Positions 28,900 through 40,732 are shown, counted from the first letter of the stretch. The stretch is DNA of 64,000 nucleotides from Herpetosiphon geysericola (GCF_001306135.1 NZ_LGKP01000022.1:248001-312000), one strand, 5' to 3'. Notes: generated from the sequence alone by a model not told the origin. Made by a program: numbers and translations.

Positions 28900-30381
28900 T
28901 TAGCGATTGGATTTAGCAAACGGTAGATACATACGAAAATTCAAATTTGGCACCAGCGTTGGTGTGCGACTTGGGGTGATGGTAATTGTCGCGGGTGTGC
29001 CAGTCGCAGTGCGAGTTGGCGTATTGCTTGGTGTCGTCGTTGCAGTACGAGTTGGGGTGTTGCTTGCGGTTGGCGTTGCGGTACCGCCATTGCCTGCCAA
29101 TCCCAGCTCATACAAATTGGGAAAGTTGCCCGTTAGCAACAACATATTCAGCAAGCGCCAAGCGTTGGGATAATAGCTGTTGGGCGTATCTTTGGTTGCA
29201 AGCACGGCGTTGTAGGCTTGTTGCGGCGTGGTTTTCAGGCTGGCGGTTGCAGCGCCACAATTGACAGCTTGCGGAGCTGGCGCGGCCCAAATCGCGGCAG
29301 CAGCATTGGCCACGAAGAACACACCGCGATAATTATCAACCGAGGTGCCATCGAGCCGATAGCGCGCTTGTAGGTTGTCGATGCCGACACTACTGAAAAA
29401 ACCGCCAATTTCGTTCATGGTTTCGCGTGAGCTGGCGGTGTTATACCACGCTTTATCGATTGCGATGCGCCATGCAAAGCGCGCTGCATCGTAGCTCCAC
29501 CACGCCGATTCCTCAGGCTGCCACGAAACATATTGCACATCGCCATCATATTGATTCCAATTTGGCACCAGTTTGGAGCAATTGCCAGCCTTAGCTTGGA
29601 CTAAATTGGTAATTGCATAGTTGCGGGTATTGACGGCGGCCCATTCGCTATTTTTATTGGTAAATTTACCAAAAACGGTGCTATAGCCAGGCGAAAAATA
29701 AGAGAGATTAACAATACCTTCAGTATATTCGGTCGCTGTTGACCAAGAATCACCTGGCAGCAGCTCGTTGCCTTGGTTGTTGGGCAAACCAGCAGGTGGG
29801 TTGCTGCCAGCATGATCAACTTCGTAGCTATAAATATTGTTGATCATCGTGGTTGCTAGGCTGCAATAATTCAAGCCGTTGCTGCTGGCGGGCCAAACCC
29901 CTTGTTGCACTTTGACACAGGCATTGACAAGGCCCAAAGCCATATCTTCATCGCCATCGGTCGCAGCGCCGCTCCCATTAATTTGGCCTGGATTGCCGAT
30001 GTGCCAGTGCATCAAGCCGCGACTGGTCAAATAGTCGCGCGTGAAGAGCCAAAGCCCATCGAAGGTCGTCTGATCATCGAATAACGAGGCAAACAGCAGT
30101 CCATAGCCTTGGCCCTCGGAAACCGTCGTGCTATTGCTGACCCCACCAAGAACGCGTAGGCGATTGCCGCCGCCAGCGTTGTTGCTGGTAATTTGGGCGC
30201 TTTTCCATTCGTTCCAAGCTTGGGTGAGATCGGTCACATTGTAATTAATGCCAGAAGCTTGATTATAGGGAAAGGTAAAGCCTTGTGGGCTAGCCTTGGC
30301 TGCTTGCTCACGTGGCAACGTGAAGCCGAGAGCCACCAAAATTGCCAAAATAAGCCAACGCGTATGGAATGCTTGCTTCAT
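28900..30381 (-). CDS. GH8 endoglucanase, no CBM
   Basis: The 493-residue secreted protein has a signal peptide (WLILAILVALGFTL core), then a GH8 catalytic domain (about 30-395). SEGQGYGLLFASL contains the general-acid Glu and TDGDEDMALG an Asp of the GH8 active site. It is a retained-fold beta-1,4-glucanase acting on cellulose or beta-glucans. A TP/TN-rich linker (about 415-470) follows, but there is no CBM; the tail ends LNFRMYLPFAKSNR, a C-terminal pattern of secreted proteins in this lineage. The ATG at 30381 has AGGAGC upstream. It is the last gene of the cellulase cluster. Confidence 0.9.
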   Translation of the reverse strand: MKQAFHTRWLILAILVALGFTLPREQAAKASPQGFTFPYNQASGINYNVTDLTQAWNEWKSAQITSNNAGGGNRLRVLGGVSNSTTVSEGQGYGLLFASLFDDQTTFDGLWLFTRDYLTSRGLMHWHIGNPGQINGSGAATDGDEDMALGLVNACVKVQQGVWPASSNGLNYCSLATTMINNIYSYEVDHAGSNPPAGLPNNQGNELLPGDSWSTATEYTEGIVNLSYFSPGYSTVFGKFTNKNSEWAAVNTRNYAITNLVQAKAGNCSKLVPNWNQYDGDVQYVSWQPEESAWWSYDAARFAWRIAIDKAWYNTASSRETMNEIGGFFSSVGIDNLQARYRLDGTSVDNYRGVFFVANAAAAIWAAPAPQAVNCGAATASLKTTPQQAYNAVLATKDTPNSYYPNAWRLLNMLLLTGNFPNLYELGLAGNGGTATPTASNTPTRTATTTPSNTPTRTATGTPATITITPSRTPTLVPNLNFRMYLPFAKSNR

Positions 30382-30400
30382 CGTGCTTGCTCCTGCACAC

Positions 30401-30432
30401 AAAAACAAGGATGCAGCTAAAACTGCATCCTT
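30401..30432 (-). terminator. Terminator or processing stem after GH8-CBM2
   Basis: A perfect 10-bp stem (AAGGATGCAG / CTGCATCCTT) with a 6-base loop is followed on the minus strand by TGTTTTTG. It lies in the 83-bp gap between the two GH8 genes and could terminate or attenuate the transcript. Confidence 0.75.
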
Positions 30433-30464
30433 GCAATAAACCGACGGCTAGTATACCAAGAATC

Positions 30465-32288
30465 TTATGGCGCGACGCTACATGCAGTGCCATTTAAGCT
30501 AATGCTGCTTGGCTTCGCGTTGCTGCCGCTGTAGGTTCCTTGGAAGCCAAAGCTCGCAGTGCCACCACTAGCGATCGAGCCATTCCAGCCAGCGCTAGTG
30601 ACGCTAACGTTTTGGCCACTTTGGCTCACAACGCCATTCCAAAGATTAGTAATTTGTTGATTGCCTGCGAATGTCCAAGCGACATTCCAATTATTAATCG
30701 CTGACCCATTGTTGCGAATGCTGACATCGGCGGTGAAGCCATTGCCCCACTGATTGCTGATGGTATAGGTGATTTGGCATGCGCCTGCAATTGGGGTGTT
30801 GGTTGGCGGCACGCTAGTTGGCACAGGTGTGTTGGTTGGGCGAATCGTTGGAACTGTTGTATTGGTTGGCAACACATTGGTTGGGACTGGGGTGTTGGTT
30901 GCTGGAACTGTCGTATTAGTTGGCAACACGTTGGTTGGGACTGGGGTGTTGGTTGCTGGCACGGTTGTATTAGTTGGCAATGGCGTGCTGGTTGGTGTAA
31001 CACCGTTGGCCAATTCATAAATATTGGGGAAGTTGCCAGTCAGCAACAACATGCTCATCAAGCGCCAAGCATTGACATAATATGAATTAGGTGCATCTTT
31101 GGTTGCTAAAACCATGTTATAGGCTTGTTGCGGGCTGGTTTTGAGCGTGCCCGTGGCAGCACCACAATTGACAGCCTGCGCAGCAGGCGCGGCCCAAATT
31201 GCGGCAGCAGCATTGGCCACGAAGAACACGCCGCGATAATTATCAACCGAGGTGCCGTTCATGCGGTAGCGCGCTTGCACGTTTTCGATGCCAACGCTGC
31301 TGAAGAAGCCACCAACTTCGTTCATGGTTTCGCGTGAGCTAGCGGTGTTGTACCACGCTTTATCGACAGCAACCCGCCATGCGAAGCGCGCTGCATCATA
31401 GCTCCACCAAGCGTATTCTTCTGGCTGCCACGAAACGAGTTGAGCATCGCCATCATATTGGTTCCAGTTGGGTACAAGCTTCGAGCAGTTGCCCGGGCGT
31501 GATTGAGCGAGGTTGGTAATTTCATAATTGCGGCTGTTGACCGCTTCCCATTGACTGGTTTTGCCAGTGAATTTACCAAACACGGTGAAATAACCAGGCG
31601 AGAAATAGGAAAGATTGACGATCCCTTCTGGATAATCGCGGGCCAAGTTCCAGCCATCGCCGGGCAATAATTCGTTGCCTTGGTTGTTGGGCAAGCCAGC
31701 GACTGGGCTTGAGCCTGGGTGATCAACTTCGTAGGTATAAATATTGTTGATCATCGTCGTTGCTAAGCCACAATAATCGAGGCCATTGCTGCTTGGTTGC
31801 CAAACGCCCTTGCGCACCTTGACACAAGCATTGAGCAAGCCTAGCGCCATATCTTCATCGCCATCGGTGGCGGCATAGCTCCCGCGCAATTGGCCAGGAT
31901 TGCCAATGTGCCAGTGCATCAAGCCGTTGGGGTCAAGGTGATCGCTGGTGAACAACCACAAGCCGTCAAGCGTGTTTTGGTCGTCGAAGAGCGAGGCAAA
32001 CAACATGCCATAGCCTTGGCCTTCGGAAACAGTCGACGAATTATCGACCCCACCCATCACGCGTAGGCGATTGCCGCCACCAGCGTTGTTGGCGGTGATC
32101 ATGTTGCTTTTCCACTCGTTCCAAGCCTGGGTGAGATCGGACACATTGAAACTAATGCCAGATGGTTGATTATAGGGAAACAACAATGGGCTGACATTAT
32201 TGCCTTGAGCTGGTTTGGATTGCAACCAGGTCACGCTCATGAGCGTGAGTAACGCCACGAGTAGCAATATTTTGCGCTGCTTTAACAT
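30465..32288 (-). CDS. GH8 endoglucanase with C-terminal CBM2
   Basis: The 607-residue secreted enzyme has a signal peptide (LLLVALLTLMSVTW core), a GH8 domain (about 32-395, SEGQGYGMLFASLFDDQ and TDGDEDMALG), a TNTTVPATNTPVPTNVLP-type linker, and a C-terminal CBM2 (about 500-607, CQITYTISNQWGNG, FAGNQQITNLWNG, GWNGSIASG). CBM2 binds crystalline cellulose through surface tryptophans. It is a close paralogue of the downstream GH8 gene; only this copy has the CBM. GGAGG precedes the ATG at 32288. Confidence 0.92.
   Translation of the reverse strand: MLKQRKILLLVALLTLMSVTWLQSKPAQGNNVSPLLFPYNQPSGISFNVSDLTQAWNEWKSNMITANNAGGGNRLRVMGGVDNSSTVSEGQGYGMLFASLFDDQNTLDGLWLFTSDHLDPNGLMHWHIGNPGQLRGSYAATDGDEDMALGLLNACVKVRKGVWQPSSNGLDYCGLATTMINNIYTYEVDHPGSSPVAGLPNNQGNELLPGDGWNLARDYPEGIVNLSYFSPGYFTVFGKFTGKTSQWEAVNSRNYEITNLAQSRPGNCSKLVPNWNQYDGDAQLVSWQPEEYAWWSYDAARFAWRVAVDKAWYNTASSRETMNEVGGFFSSVGIENVQARYRMNGTSVDNYRGVFFVANAAAAIWAAPAAQAVNCGAATGTLKTSPQQAYNMVLATKDAPNSYYVNAWRLMSMLLLTGNFPNIYELANGVTPTSTPLPTNTTVPATNTPVPTNVLPTNTTVPATNTPVPTNVLPTNTTVPTIRPTNTPVPTSVPPTNTPIAGACQITYTISNQWGNGFTADVSIRNNGSAINNWNVAWTFAGNQQITNLWNGVVSQSGQNVSVTSAGWNGSIASGGTASFGFQGTYSGSNAKPSSISLNGTACSVAP
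30859..30985 (-). repeat. 54-bp linker tandem repeat
   Basis: Units starting at 30859, 30913 and 30967 encode 18-residue linker segments (TNTTVPATNTPVPTNVLP) in the GH8-CBM2 linker. The first two are nearly identical and the third is partial. Confidence 0.85.
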
Positions 32289-32311
32289 CAAACAACCTCC
32301 CAAAAGCACAA

Positions 32312-32352
32312 TTGAGAAAAAAGAGGGCGGGCAATCAATTACTGCCGCCCTC
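32312..32352 (-). terminator. Terminator after GH48
   Basis: GAGGGCGG and CCGCCCTC arms with a 14-base loop are followed by T6 on the minus strand. It lies in the gap between GH48 and GH8-CBM2, so downstream genes depend on read-through or their own promoter. Confidence 0.8.
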
Positions 32353-32415
32353 AATGTACTCTTTATTAAAATATTTAATGAACAGGCGAAAAGTTCAAAG
32401 TACTATCTAGTAAGT

Positions 32416-32446
32416 GATGCTCGCCAGCGATTGCTGACGAGCATCG
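32416..32446 (-). other. Stem-loop directly after GH48 stop
   Basis: GATGCTCG and CGAGCATC arms plus an inner CAGC/GCTG pair form a compact hairpin 8 bp past the stop codon. There is no T tract, so an mRNA 3'-end stabilising role is plausible. Confidence 0.6.
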
Positions 32447-32453
32447 ATAACGC

Positions 32454-34997
32454 TTATTGGAACAAGCGATCGTATTCGGCGTATGCCATTGCGATGTCTG
32501 CTTGGGCCCAGAAGCGGTGGTAGGTGAAGGTTGGGGCTGGGCCACCATTGAGGTAGGCTTGCACTGCTGGGAATGCTGGATCATCTTCATACTTGGTGCG
32601 AATGCTCAAGAACGTCGATGAATTGTTGATTGGATCACCATTGGCCATGGTGCCAGTCCAGCCGTTTGGCACAGACACTGGATCATCGAAGCGGTTGTAG
32701 TCGCGGCGGGTTTCTGGGTTAGCAACGCCCTTATCATCGCGATACTCCGTCCACATGCGGTCGATCAACTCTTTGGCCATGGTTTGTGAAGCAACGTGTT
32801 GGGTGCCATAGCGCTTGGTTGCAGCGCTGTAGTACATCAAGGTTTTGGCATAGGCGGCGGCAACACCCACGTCTTGGGTTTTATCAACAACCGTGACGTG
32901 CAAGTTGGTGTTGGCGGCTGGGTTGCTGGCGTTCCAAGTCGCTGGTTGGCCAGTCCATGCCAAGGTTGATGGAATTTCGTAGCTGCCATTGCTGGTCAAG
33001 GTGGTGTTGGCCAAGGCCCAAGTTACCCACTTGTCGAGCACGTTTTTGGCTTTGACATCGCCTGAAGCGTAGTAGTATTCAGCGACCCGTTCCATCGACC
33101 ACGCTTGGAAACCAAACCAGGTGTTGCTCGCAGGATCGTGATAGACCGGTTTTTCGTCGTAGGCCATGTTGTAGAAGGTGCTCGTGCCTGCTGGCGGCGT
33201 TTCGTAGCGGCCATTCCAGCTGTTGGTAGCGCCACCTGCGATTGCGCCTTCGCTTGATTGCAACCAGGTGTAGAACTCAATTTGGCGGGTCAAGCTGGTG
33301 TTCCAGTCGCGAGCGCCGTTGGGTGAAGCTGGTTTGAAGGCTGGTTGGCTGCCCAAGATCCAGGCTGCCATTGGGTTTTGGTAGCCAAAGTGATTGTGGC
33401 TGCTGCCGATGCGCCATGCCCAGCCGCCGCCGTTGCCAATCGAGCCGCCCCAAGCGTAGTACCACGACAACAGATAGTGAGCGCTGTTGTAGCCTGAGCC
33501 TGCTGGGCACGAGGTTGATTTACAGCCAATTTGCTTGAAGTACTTGTCGAAGAAGGCGTAGCGCAGGTAGTCGCCCATCTTGGAGGCTTTGGTTACCAAG
33601 CCATTGACGATTGGTGAGCCGCCTTGTTCGTCGGCCCATACTTTAGCCCAGTAGATTGCTTGGACAGCGCGGGCATCAGCATCGGGAGCGTTGGTGTAGC
33701 GCCATTGGCGAGCGTAGCTAGCATCGCCAGTGAACAAGTCTAAGAAGCCGTTGGGGCCGCCATCGTTGAAACTTTCCCACGATGGATGGGGCACGGTTTC
33801 CCACACTGATTCTTGTGCGCCACGTTGGAAGGTGTTGATATATGATGGTTTGCTGGTGCCATCGCCACGGCGGCCATAGCCATACCAGTTATCGACGTCG
33901 AGCAACCAGTGCATGCCATAAACATCGCTGGTGCCATAGGCCGAGCGCAATTCAGCGGCAATTGGGTCTTGGCCAACTGAAACGTTAGTTTGCAATTGTG
34001 ATGGATATTGGCTAGGCAGTTCCCATTCGCCAGCGTAGGTGGCTGGGCTATTGGCATTGTATGAACCACTGCTTGGTTGATCTTGGCTGGTTGGAATGAT
34101 GTACATTTCCATGTTGCGCCAAGCATCGGCTAATGGTTGCCAGTTGCCAGTTGCTTCGCCGTACATGGCTTCGAGCCACAACCAGTAGCTATAGGCTTCG
34201 GAAGTGGTTTCGTGGCCATAATCTGGGGCTTCGACAATCAAGGTTTCGATTGAGTGATAGGGCACACCTTCGGCGCTGAAGTAACCATTGGCTGGGTTTT
34301 TCAACTCAGCGTACAGCTCTAAGAAGCGTTGATCATACGTATCATCGCCTGGGAGCGTTGGCGTGCTGGTTGGTGGTACCACGGTTGGCGTATTGGTTGG
34401 CCGTGGGGTGCTGGTTGGGCCGTTGGTTGCGGTTGGTGGCACGGTTGTGTTGGTTGGCCGCGTCGTTGCGGTTGGCGGCACAGCCGTGTTGGTTGGTGGT
34501 ACAACGACGGTGTTAGTTGGCCGCGTCGTTGCGGTTGGTGGCACGCTGGTATTGGTTGGGCCACTGGTTGGGGTTGGGGTGTTTTCACCACAAACCACGC
34601 CATTTAAGGTAAACACGGTTGGCAGGGCGTTAGCTCCGCTGTAGGTACCTTGGAACCCAACGTTAACAGCGCCACCGCTGCTAATTGCCCCGTTCCAGCC
34701 AGCGTTGCTGACCGTCACTTGGTTACCGGTTTGGCTGACAACTCCGTTCCAGAGGTTGCTAATTTGCTGATTGCCAGCAAACGTCCAGCTGAGCGTCCAG
34801 CTACTGAGGGCTGCGCCATTATTCTGAATGTTGACATCACCTAAGAAGCCATTGCCCCATTGATTGGGAACGCGATAGGTGACAACACAACTGGCAGCAG
34901 CGGCGGTTGGCTTGGCATTATGGGTGGTTAATAAGCCACCAATCATTGTTAGCAGCGCTAACAACATCGCCCCACGGGCATAATAGTGCCGAGACAT
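32454..34997 (-). CDS. GH48 cellobiohydrolase with N-terminal CBM2
   Basis: The 847-residue secreted enzyme has a signal peptide (about 1-33), CBM2 (36-135; [27 protein letters not shown]), a TP/RPTN-rich linker (about 140-210) and a full GH48 domain (about 215-847). The GH48 start [14 protein letters not shown] and [19 protein letters not shown] are visible; the Glu of HETTSEA is the general acid. GH48 is an inverting, processive exoglucanase that releases cellobiose from chain ends and is the key exo-enzyme of bacterial cellulolysis. AAGGAG precedes the ATG at 34997. The enzyme is the natural partner of the upstream GH9. Confidence 0.95.
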   Translation of the reverse strand: MSRHYYARGAMLLALLTMIGGLLTTHNAKPTAAAASCVVTYRVPNQWGNGFLGDVNIQNNGAALSSWTLSWTFAGNQQISNLWNGVVSQTGNQVTVSNAGWNGAISSGGAVNVGFQGTYSGANALPTVFTLNGVVCGENTPTPTSGPTNTSVPPTATTRPTNTVVVPPTNTAVPPTATTRPTNTTVPPTATNGPTSTPRPTNTPTVVPPTSTPTLPGDDTYDQRFLELYAELKNPANGYFSAEGVPYHSIETLIVEAPDYGHETTSEAYSYWLWLEAMYGEATGNWQPLADAWRNMEMYIIPTSQDQPSSGSYNANSPATYAGEWELPSQYPSQLQTNVSVGQDPIAAELRSAYGTSDVYGMHWLLDVDNWYGYGRRGDGTSKPSYINTFQRGAQESVWETVPHPSWESFNDGGPNGFLDLFTGDASYARQWRYTNAPDADARAVQAIYWAKVWADEQGGSPIVNGLVTKASKMGDYLRYAFFDKYFKQIGCKSTSCPAGSGYNSAHYLLSWYYAWGGSIGNGGGWAWRIGSSHNHFGYQNPMAAWILGSQPAFKPASPNGARDWNTSLTRQIEFYTWLQSSEGAIAGGATNSWNGRYETPPAGTSTFYNMAYDEKPVYHDPASNTWFGFQAWSMERVAEYYYASGDVKAKNVLDKWVTWALANTTLTSNGSYEIPSTLAWTGQPATWNASNPAANTNLHVTVVDKTQDVGVAAAYAKTLMYYSAATKRYGTQHVASQTMAKELIDRMWTEYRDDKGVANPETRRDYNRFDDPVSVPNGWTGTMANGDPINNSSTFLSIRTKYEDDPAFPAVQAYLNGGPAPTFTYHRFWAQADIAMAYAEYDRLFQ

Positions 34998-35103
34998 ACA
35001 TGCTCCTTGGATAAATAAAAAGTTCGGAGACAATACGAAGCGAACCTCTGCCCAATCGACGGCAGAGCTATCTATTTCCATACAACTGGCCTAGCCTGGC
35101 CCG

Positions 35104-35151
35104 GGCAATGTTTGCAGCAAACAGCGCGGATCGTTCGCTGCAAACATTGCC
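35104..35151 (-). other. Long stem-loop between GH9 and GH48
   Basis: An inverted repeat of about 19 bp (GCAATGTTTGCAGC and its complement, extended with one mismatch) has a 10-base loop and no T tract. It lies in the 175-bp gap after the GH9 stop codon. It resembles mRNA-processing or stabilising stem-loops of other cellulase operons rather than a classical terminator. Confidence 0.75.
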
Positions 35152-35172
35152 GAGGATTTGCCGAGCAGTTGG

Positions 35173-37686
<2,514 letters not shown>

Positions 37687-37773
37687 TTAATGTTGATTGC
37701 ATGTACTTGGCTGCTGTGTGGCACAACAGCCCGATCATGGACGCTGTGGCTTCAGCGCGCTTGTTTGGACAAT

Positions 37774-37787
37774 TGAGACCGCTCCCA
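37774..37787. promoter_or_regulatory. CebR-like operator 1
   Basis: TGAGACCGCTCCCA resembles the actinobacterial CebR box TGGGAGCGCTCCCA. It lies 115 bp before the GH9 start and is identical in all 14 bases to the site inside the binding-protein gene. Confidence 0.7.
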
Positions 37788-37850
37788 ATTGCTTTCGATC
37801 AAGCGTTGGCTGCGTGGTTGAGGAGGAAGGCGAGTGATGGAGGAGTAGAA

Positions 37851-37864
37851 TGAGATCGCTCCCA
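37851..37864. promoter_or_regulatory. CebR-like operator 2
   Basis: TGAGATCGCTCCCA lies about 20-35 bp downstream of the start site predicted from the minus-strand promoter at 37892-37920. A bound repressor would block elongation into GH9. Confidence 0.75.
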
Positions 37865-37891
37865 AACACAGGTTGTTATGAAAGTAAAAAT

Positions 37892-37920
37892 ATCTTAAAT
37901 GATTCGTTGCAACTTGTCAA
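37892..37920 (-). promoter_or_regulatory. Cellulase cluster promoter
   Basis: On the minus strand, TTGACA and TAAGAT are spaced by 17 bp. The leader to the GH9 ATG would be about 225 nt and carries two operators. Confidence 0.7.
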
Positions 37921-38030
37921 GCGTATATTTTAAAAACTTTTTAGATTTGAAATTTGCCTATTTTAAAGGGCTGAAAGCCTACTACACAACCAAGAATAGC
38001 CCAAAAGAGCGTTTTGAGCCAAGCACAGCT

Positions 38031-38058
38031 TGACAAAATACATAAGATCTTTTATTCT
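38031..38058 (+). promoter_or_regulatory. LacI-type regulator promoter
   Basis: TTGACA and TATTCT are spaced by 16 bp. The predicted start is near 38065, just before operator 3. Confidence 0.65.
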
Positions 38059-38072
38059 CTCTTCAAGACTTC

Positions 38073-38086
38073 TGAGACCGGTTCCA
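38073..38086. promoter_or_regulatory. CebR-like operator 3
   Basis: TGAGACCGGTTCCA is the most divergent of the five sites. It sits between the predicted start site and the regulator's GTG, which suggests autorepression. Confidence 0.6.
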
Positions 38087-38118
38087 AAGTATTTTAAATC
38101 AGTTTGTGGGGTTTCACC

Positions 38119-39141
38119 GTGGAACAACTCACGATTCGTCAAATAGCCCAACTTGCGAATGTTTCACGCTCAACCGTTTCGCGGGTAATTAATAATCATC
38201 CCAGCGTGCGGCCTGAAGTGCGACAACGGGTGTTGGAAGTTATTCGCGAACAAGAATATGTTCCGCAGGCAGCCGCACGTAGTCTGGCAAGCCGCCGAAC
38301 CAATGTGGTGACCCTGTTGATCCCACGCAGCTCGGCAGTTATCTTCACTGACCCATTCTTCCCTTTAATTATTCAAGGAATTACCGAAACCTGTTCAGAA
38401 CGGGATTACTCGGTGATGCTCTCGATGGTGACGGGGCTCCAAGAACGGGATTTCTATCAGCGGGTATTACGCAGTCGGATGACCGACGGTCTGTTGATGC
38501 TTTCGAGCGATATTGATGACCCAGTTTTGCCCTTGTTGATTAACGACCAAATGCCGTTGGTCTTAATTGGCGAACACCCCTATATGCAACCAATGTATAC
38601 CGTTGATGTGGCAAATCGGGCAGGTGCAGTGCTGGCAGTCAATCATTTATTGCAACTTGGGCATCGCCGGATTGGGGCAATTACAGGCCTACTTCAGATG
38701 AAAACCGCCATTGATCGACGTGATGGCTACAAGCAATCGCTGTTGCAAGCAGGCGTCGCCATCGAGCATCAATTGATGATTGAGGGCGAATTTACCCAAG
38801 AGGGTGGCTATGCTGCAATGCGTCAATTGCTAAGCCTCGAAAATCGACCAAGCGCTGTCTTTGTGGCAAGCGACACCATGGCGTTAGGAGCCTTACGGGC
38901 TATTTACGAGGCCGGTTTACATGCCCCGCATGATATTTCCTTGATAGGCTTTGACGATGTGCCAGGCGCGGCCTACACAACCCCCGCCCTGACAACAATT
39001 CACCAACCGATTCAAAAACTCGGAAGTACCGCCGCTACGATGTTGCTTGACCATCTCGAAGGGCGACCACCGCTTCAGCAACACATCCGTCTCTCACCTT
39101 CGTTAGTCTTACGCCAATCGTGCGGACCACGGGTTTCATAA
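38119..39141 (+). CDS. LacI-family cellulase/cellobiose regulator (CebR-like)
   Basis: The 340-residue protein has an N-terminal LacI helix-turn-helix (IRQIAQLANVSRSTVSRVINN) with hinge helix (PQAAARSLASRRTN), then a periplasmic-binding-fold effector domain (IGFDDVPGAAYTTPALTTI). I chose the GTG at 38119, giving MEQLTIRQIAQL; a TTG five codons upstream lacks a ribosome site. It lies between the divergent cellulase genes and the sugar importer, and near-palindromic GAGCGATCCC-type operators flank it. It is therefore probably the local repressor, released by cellobiose or another cello-oligosaccharide (inferred). Confidence 0.9.
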   Translation: MEQLTIRQIAQLANVSRSTVSRVINNHPSVRPEVRQRVLEVIREQEYVPQAAARSLASRRTNVVTLLIPRSSAVIFTDPFFPLIIQGITETCSERDYSVMLSMVTGLQERDFYQRVLRSRMTDGLLMLSSDIDDPVLPLLINDQMPLVLIGEHPYMQPMYTVDVANRAGAVLAVNHLLQLGHRRIGAITGLLQMKTAIDRRDGYKQSLLQAGVAIEHQLMIEGEFTQEGGYAAMRQLLSLENRPSAVFVASDTMALGALRAIYEAGLHAPHDISLIGFDDVPGAAYTTPALTTIHQPIQKLGSTAATMLLDHLEGRPPLQQHIRLSPSLVLRQSCGPRVS

Positions 39142-39190
39142 ACCCGCCGGATTCACTAGATCGCATGGTCTGATCGAACACGGGAGTTTT

Positions 39191-39204
39191 TGGGAGCGAT
39201 CCCA
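39191..39204. promoter_or_regulatory. CebR-like operator 4
   Basis: TGGGAGCGATCCCA, the most symmetric site, differs from the CebR consensus palindrome by one base. It lies 63 bp before the binding-protein ATG. Confidence 0.8.
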
Positions 39205-39266
39205 AATGCGTTCGCATTGGACACTGATGTTCAACCTACTCAACGCCGGAATCAAGGAGGATTCGT

Positions 39267-40721
39267 ATGCAACGCTCACGCCGTCCGTTTATTAATTGGC
39301 TGACCCTCTTAACCCTGATCTCAATGATCTTAGTTGCTTGTGGTGGTGCTGAGACCGCTCCCACCGCAACCACTGCGCCAGCTGCAACCGCAACGACTGC
39401 GGCCCAAGTTGAGCCAACCACTGCGGCAACTGCCGAAACCGCAGCAACCACCGAACCAGCAACCGCTGAGCCAGTTGCTGGCGAAGTAACCTTGAAGCTG
39501 TGGCACATGCCAAACGGTGCTGCTCCAGCAGATGCTATCCAAGCAGAAATCGATGCTTTCGAAAAAGCTAACCCAGGCATTAACGTTGAGCCAGAAATGC
39601 TCGACTGGGGTGCAGCATTCCAACGCATCCAAACCTCGGTGCAAGGTGGCGAAGGCCCATGTTTGACCCAATTGGGTACGACCTGGAACCCAACCTTTGC
39701 TGCAATGGGTGGTTTGCGCCCATTCACCGCTGAAGAAATCACCGCCATGGGTGGCAGCGATAGCTTCGTCGCCGCTTCATGGGCAACCTCACAATTGCAA
39801 GGCATGGAAGGCACGTTCTCGATTCCATGGTTTGCTGATGTGCGCGCCTTGGCCTATCGCAAAGACTTGTTGGAAAAAGCTGGCTTGAAGCCAGAAGATG
39901 CCTTCAAGGATTGGGCTAGCTTCAAAACCACCTTGGCTACCATCCAAGAACAAAATCCTGACGTTGCTGGGATCGCTTTCCCAGGCCGCAACGACTGGAA
40001 CGTTTGGCAAAATAGCTCAATGTGGATCTGGAATAGCGGTGGCGATTTGTTGAGCAGTGATCTCAGCGAAGCAACCTTCAACTCAGATGCAGCTGTGACT
40101 GGGGTTTCAGAATTTGCTAACCTCTACAGCAGCAAATTGACCGTCACCAACACCTTGGAATTGAACTCAGCCCAAGTTGATGCTAGCTTCGGCGATGGCC
40201 GCACTTTCAGCGCCATCACTGGCCCATGGTTGATCAGCAATGCTCGCACTGCTGCTGACGCTGGTGGCTGGGCTAACCGCACCGTAGCCGACAACTTGGC
40301 TTATGCCGAATTCCCAGCAGGCCCAGGTGGCTCATACACCTTCGTTGGTGGTAGCAACTTGGCTATCTTGAAGAGCTGCGAAAACGCCGAAGCCGCTGTC
40401 AAGTTCGTTCAATTCTTGGCTGGTAACGAATCACAATTACGCTACAGCCAAGCAATCGGGATGTTGCCAGCAACCAAGACCGCTCAAGCAGATGCAAGCA
40501 TCGCCAACGATCCGTTGTACAGCGTGTTCATCTCAGCTGCCGCTAAAGGCAAGACCTCAGCACCTATTGCTGAATGGGGTCAAGTTGAGAGCGTGCTCAA
40601 CGAACAACTTGGTTCACTCTGGGACGATGTAGCAACCGCTGGCGGCCCAGTCAGCGCTGAAGTCGTCAAGACCCGCTTGGATCAAGCTGCTCAAACCGTC
40701 AACGAATTGTTGGGTAACTAA
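39267..40721 (+). CDS. ABC sugar transporter binding lipoprotein
   Basis: The 484-residue protein has a lipoprotein signal ending LVAC, a low-complexity Ala/Thr spacer (TAPTATTAPAATATT region) and a solute-binding-protein family 1 domain (VTLKLWHMPNGAAPADAIQAE, then GGSNLAILKSCENAE). It would capture an oligosaccharide outside the membrane for the two permeases that follow. Given the cellulases and the GH116, cello-oligosaccharide is the likely ligand. AAGGAGG precedes the ATG. No ATP-binding subunit is encoded here, so a shared MsiK/MalK-type ATPase elsewhere is expected. Confidence 0.92.
   Translation: MQRSRRPFINWLTLLTLISMILVACGGAETAPTATTAPAATATTAAQVEPTTAATAETAATTEPATAEPVAGEVTLKLWHMPNGAAPADAIQAEIDAFEKANPGINVEPEMLDWGAAFQRIQTSVQGGEGPCLTQLGTTWNPTFAAMGGLRPFTAEEITAMGGSDSFVAASWATSQLQGMEGTFSIPWFADVRALAYRKDLLEKAGLKPEDAFKDWASFKTTLATIQEQNPDVAGIAFPGRNDWNVWQNSSMWIWNSGGDLLSSDLSEATFNSDAAVTGVSEFANLYSSKLTVTNTLELNSAQVDASFGDGRTFSAITGPWLISNARTAADAGGWANRTVADNLAYAEFPAGPGGSYTFVGGSNLAILKSCENAEAAVKFVQFLAGNESQLRYSQAIGMLPATKTAQADASIANDPLYSVFISAAAKGKTSAPIAEWGQVESVLNEQLGSLWDDVATAGGPVSAEVVKTRLDQAAQTVNELLGN
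39350..39363. promoter_or_regulatory. CebR-like operator 5, inside coding sequence
   Basis: TGAGACCGCTCCCA lies 84 bp into the binding-protein gene and encodes part of its signal/spacer region. It is identical to operator 1. A bound repressor here would act as a roadblock. It could be chance, but an exact 14-base match is unlikely. Confidence 0.6.
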
Positions 40722-40732
40722 TCGGACTGATG

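Noticed and set aside
30769-31085. VLVGNTLVGTG-type ORFs opposite the GH8 linker
   Set aside because: They are shadows of the TP-rich linker repeats.
35104-35151. Simple terminator between GH9 and GH48
   Set aside because: The strong stem has no T tract on the minus strand, so it is recorded as a stem-loop rather than a terminator.
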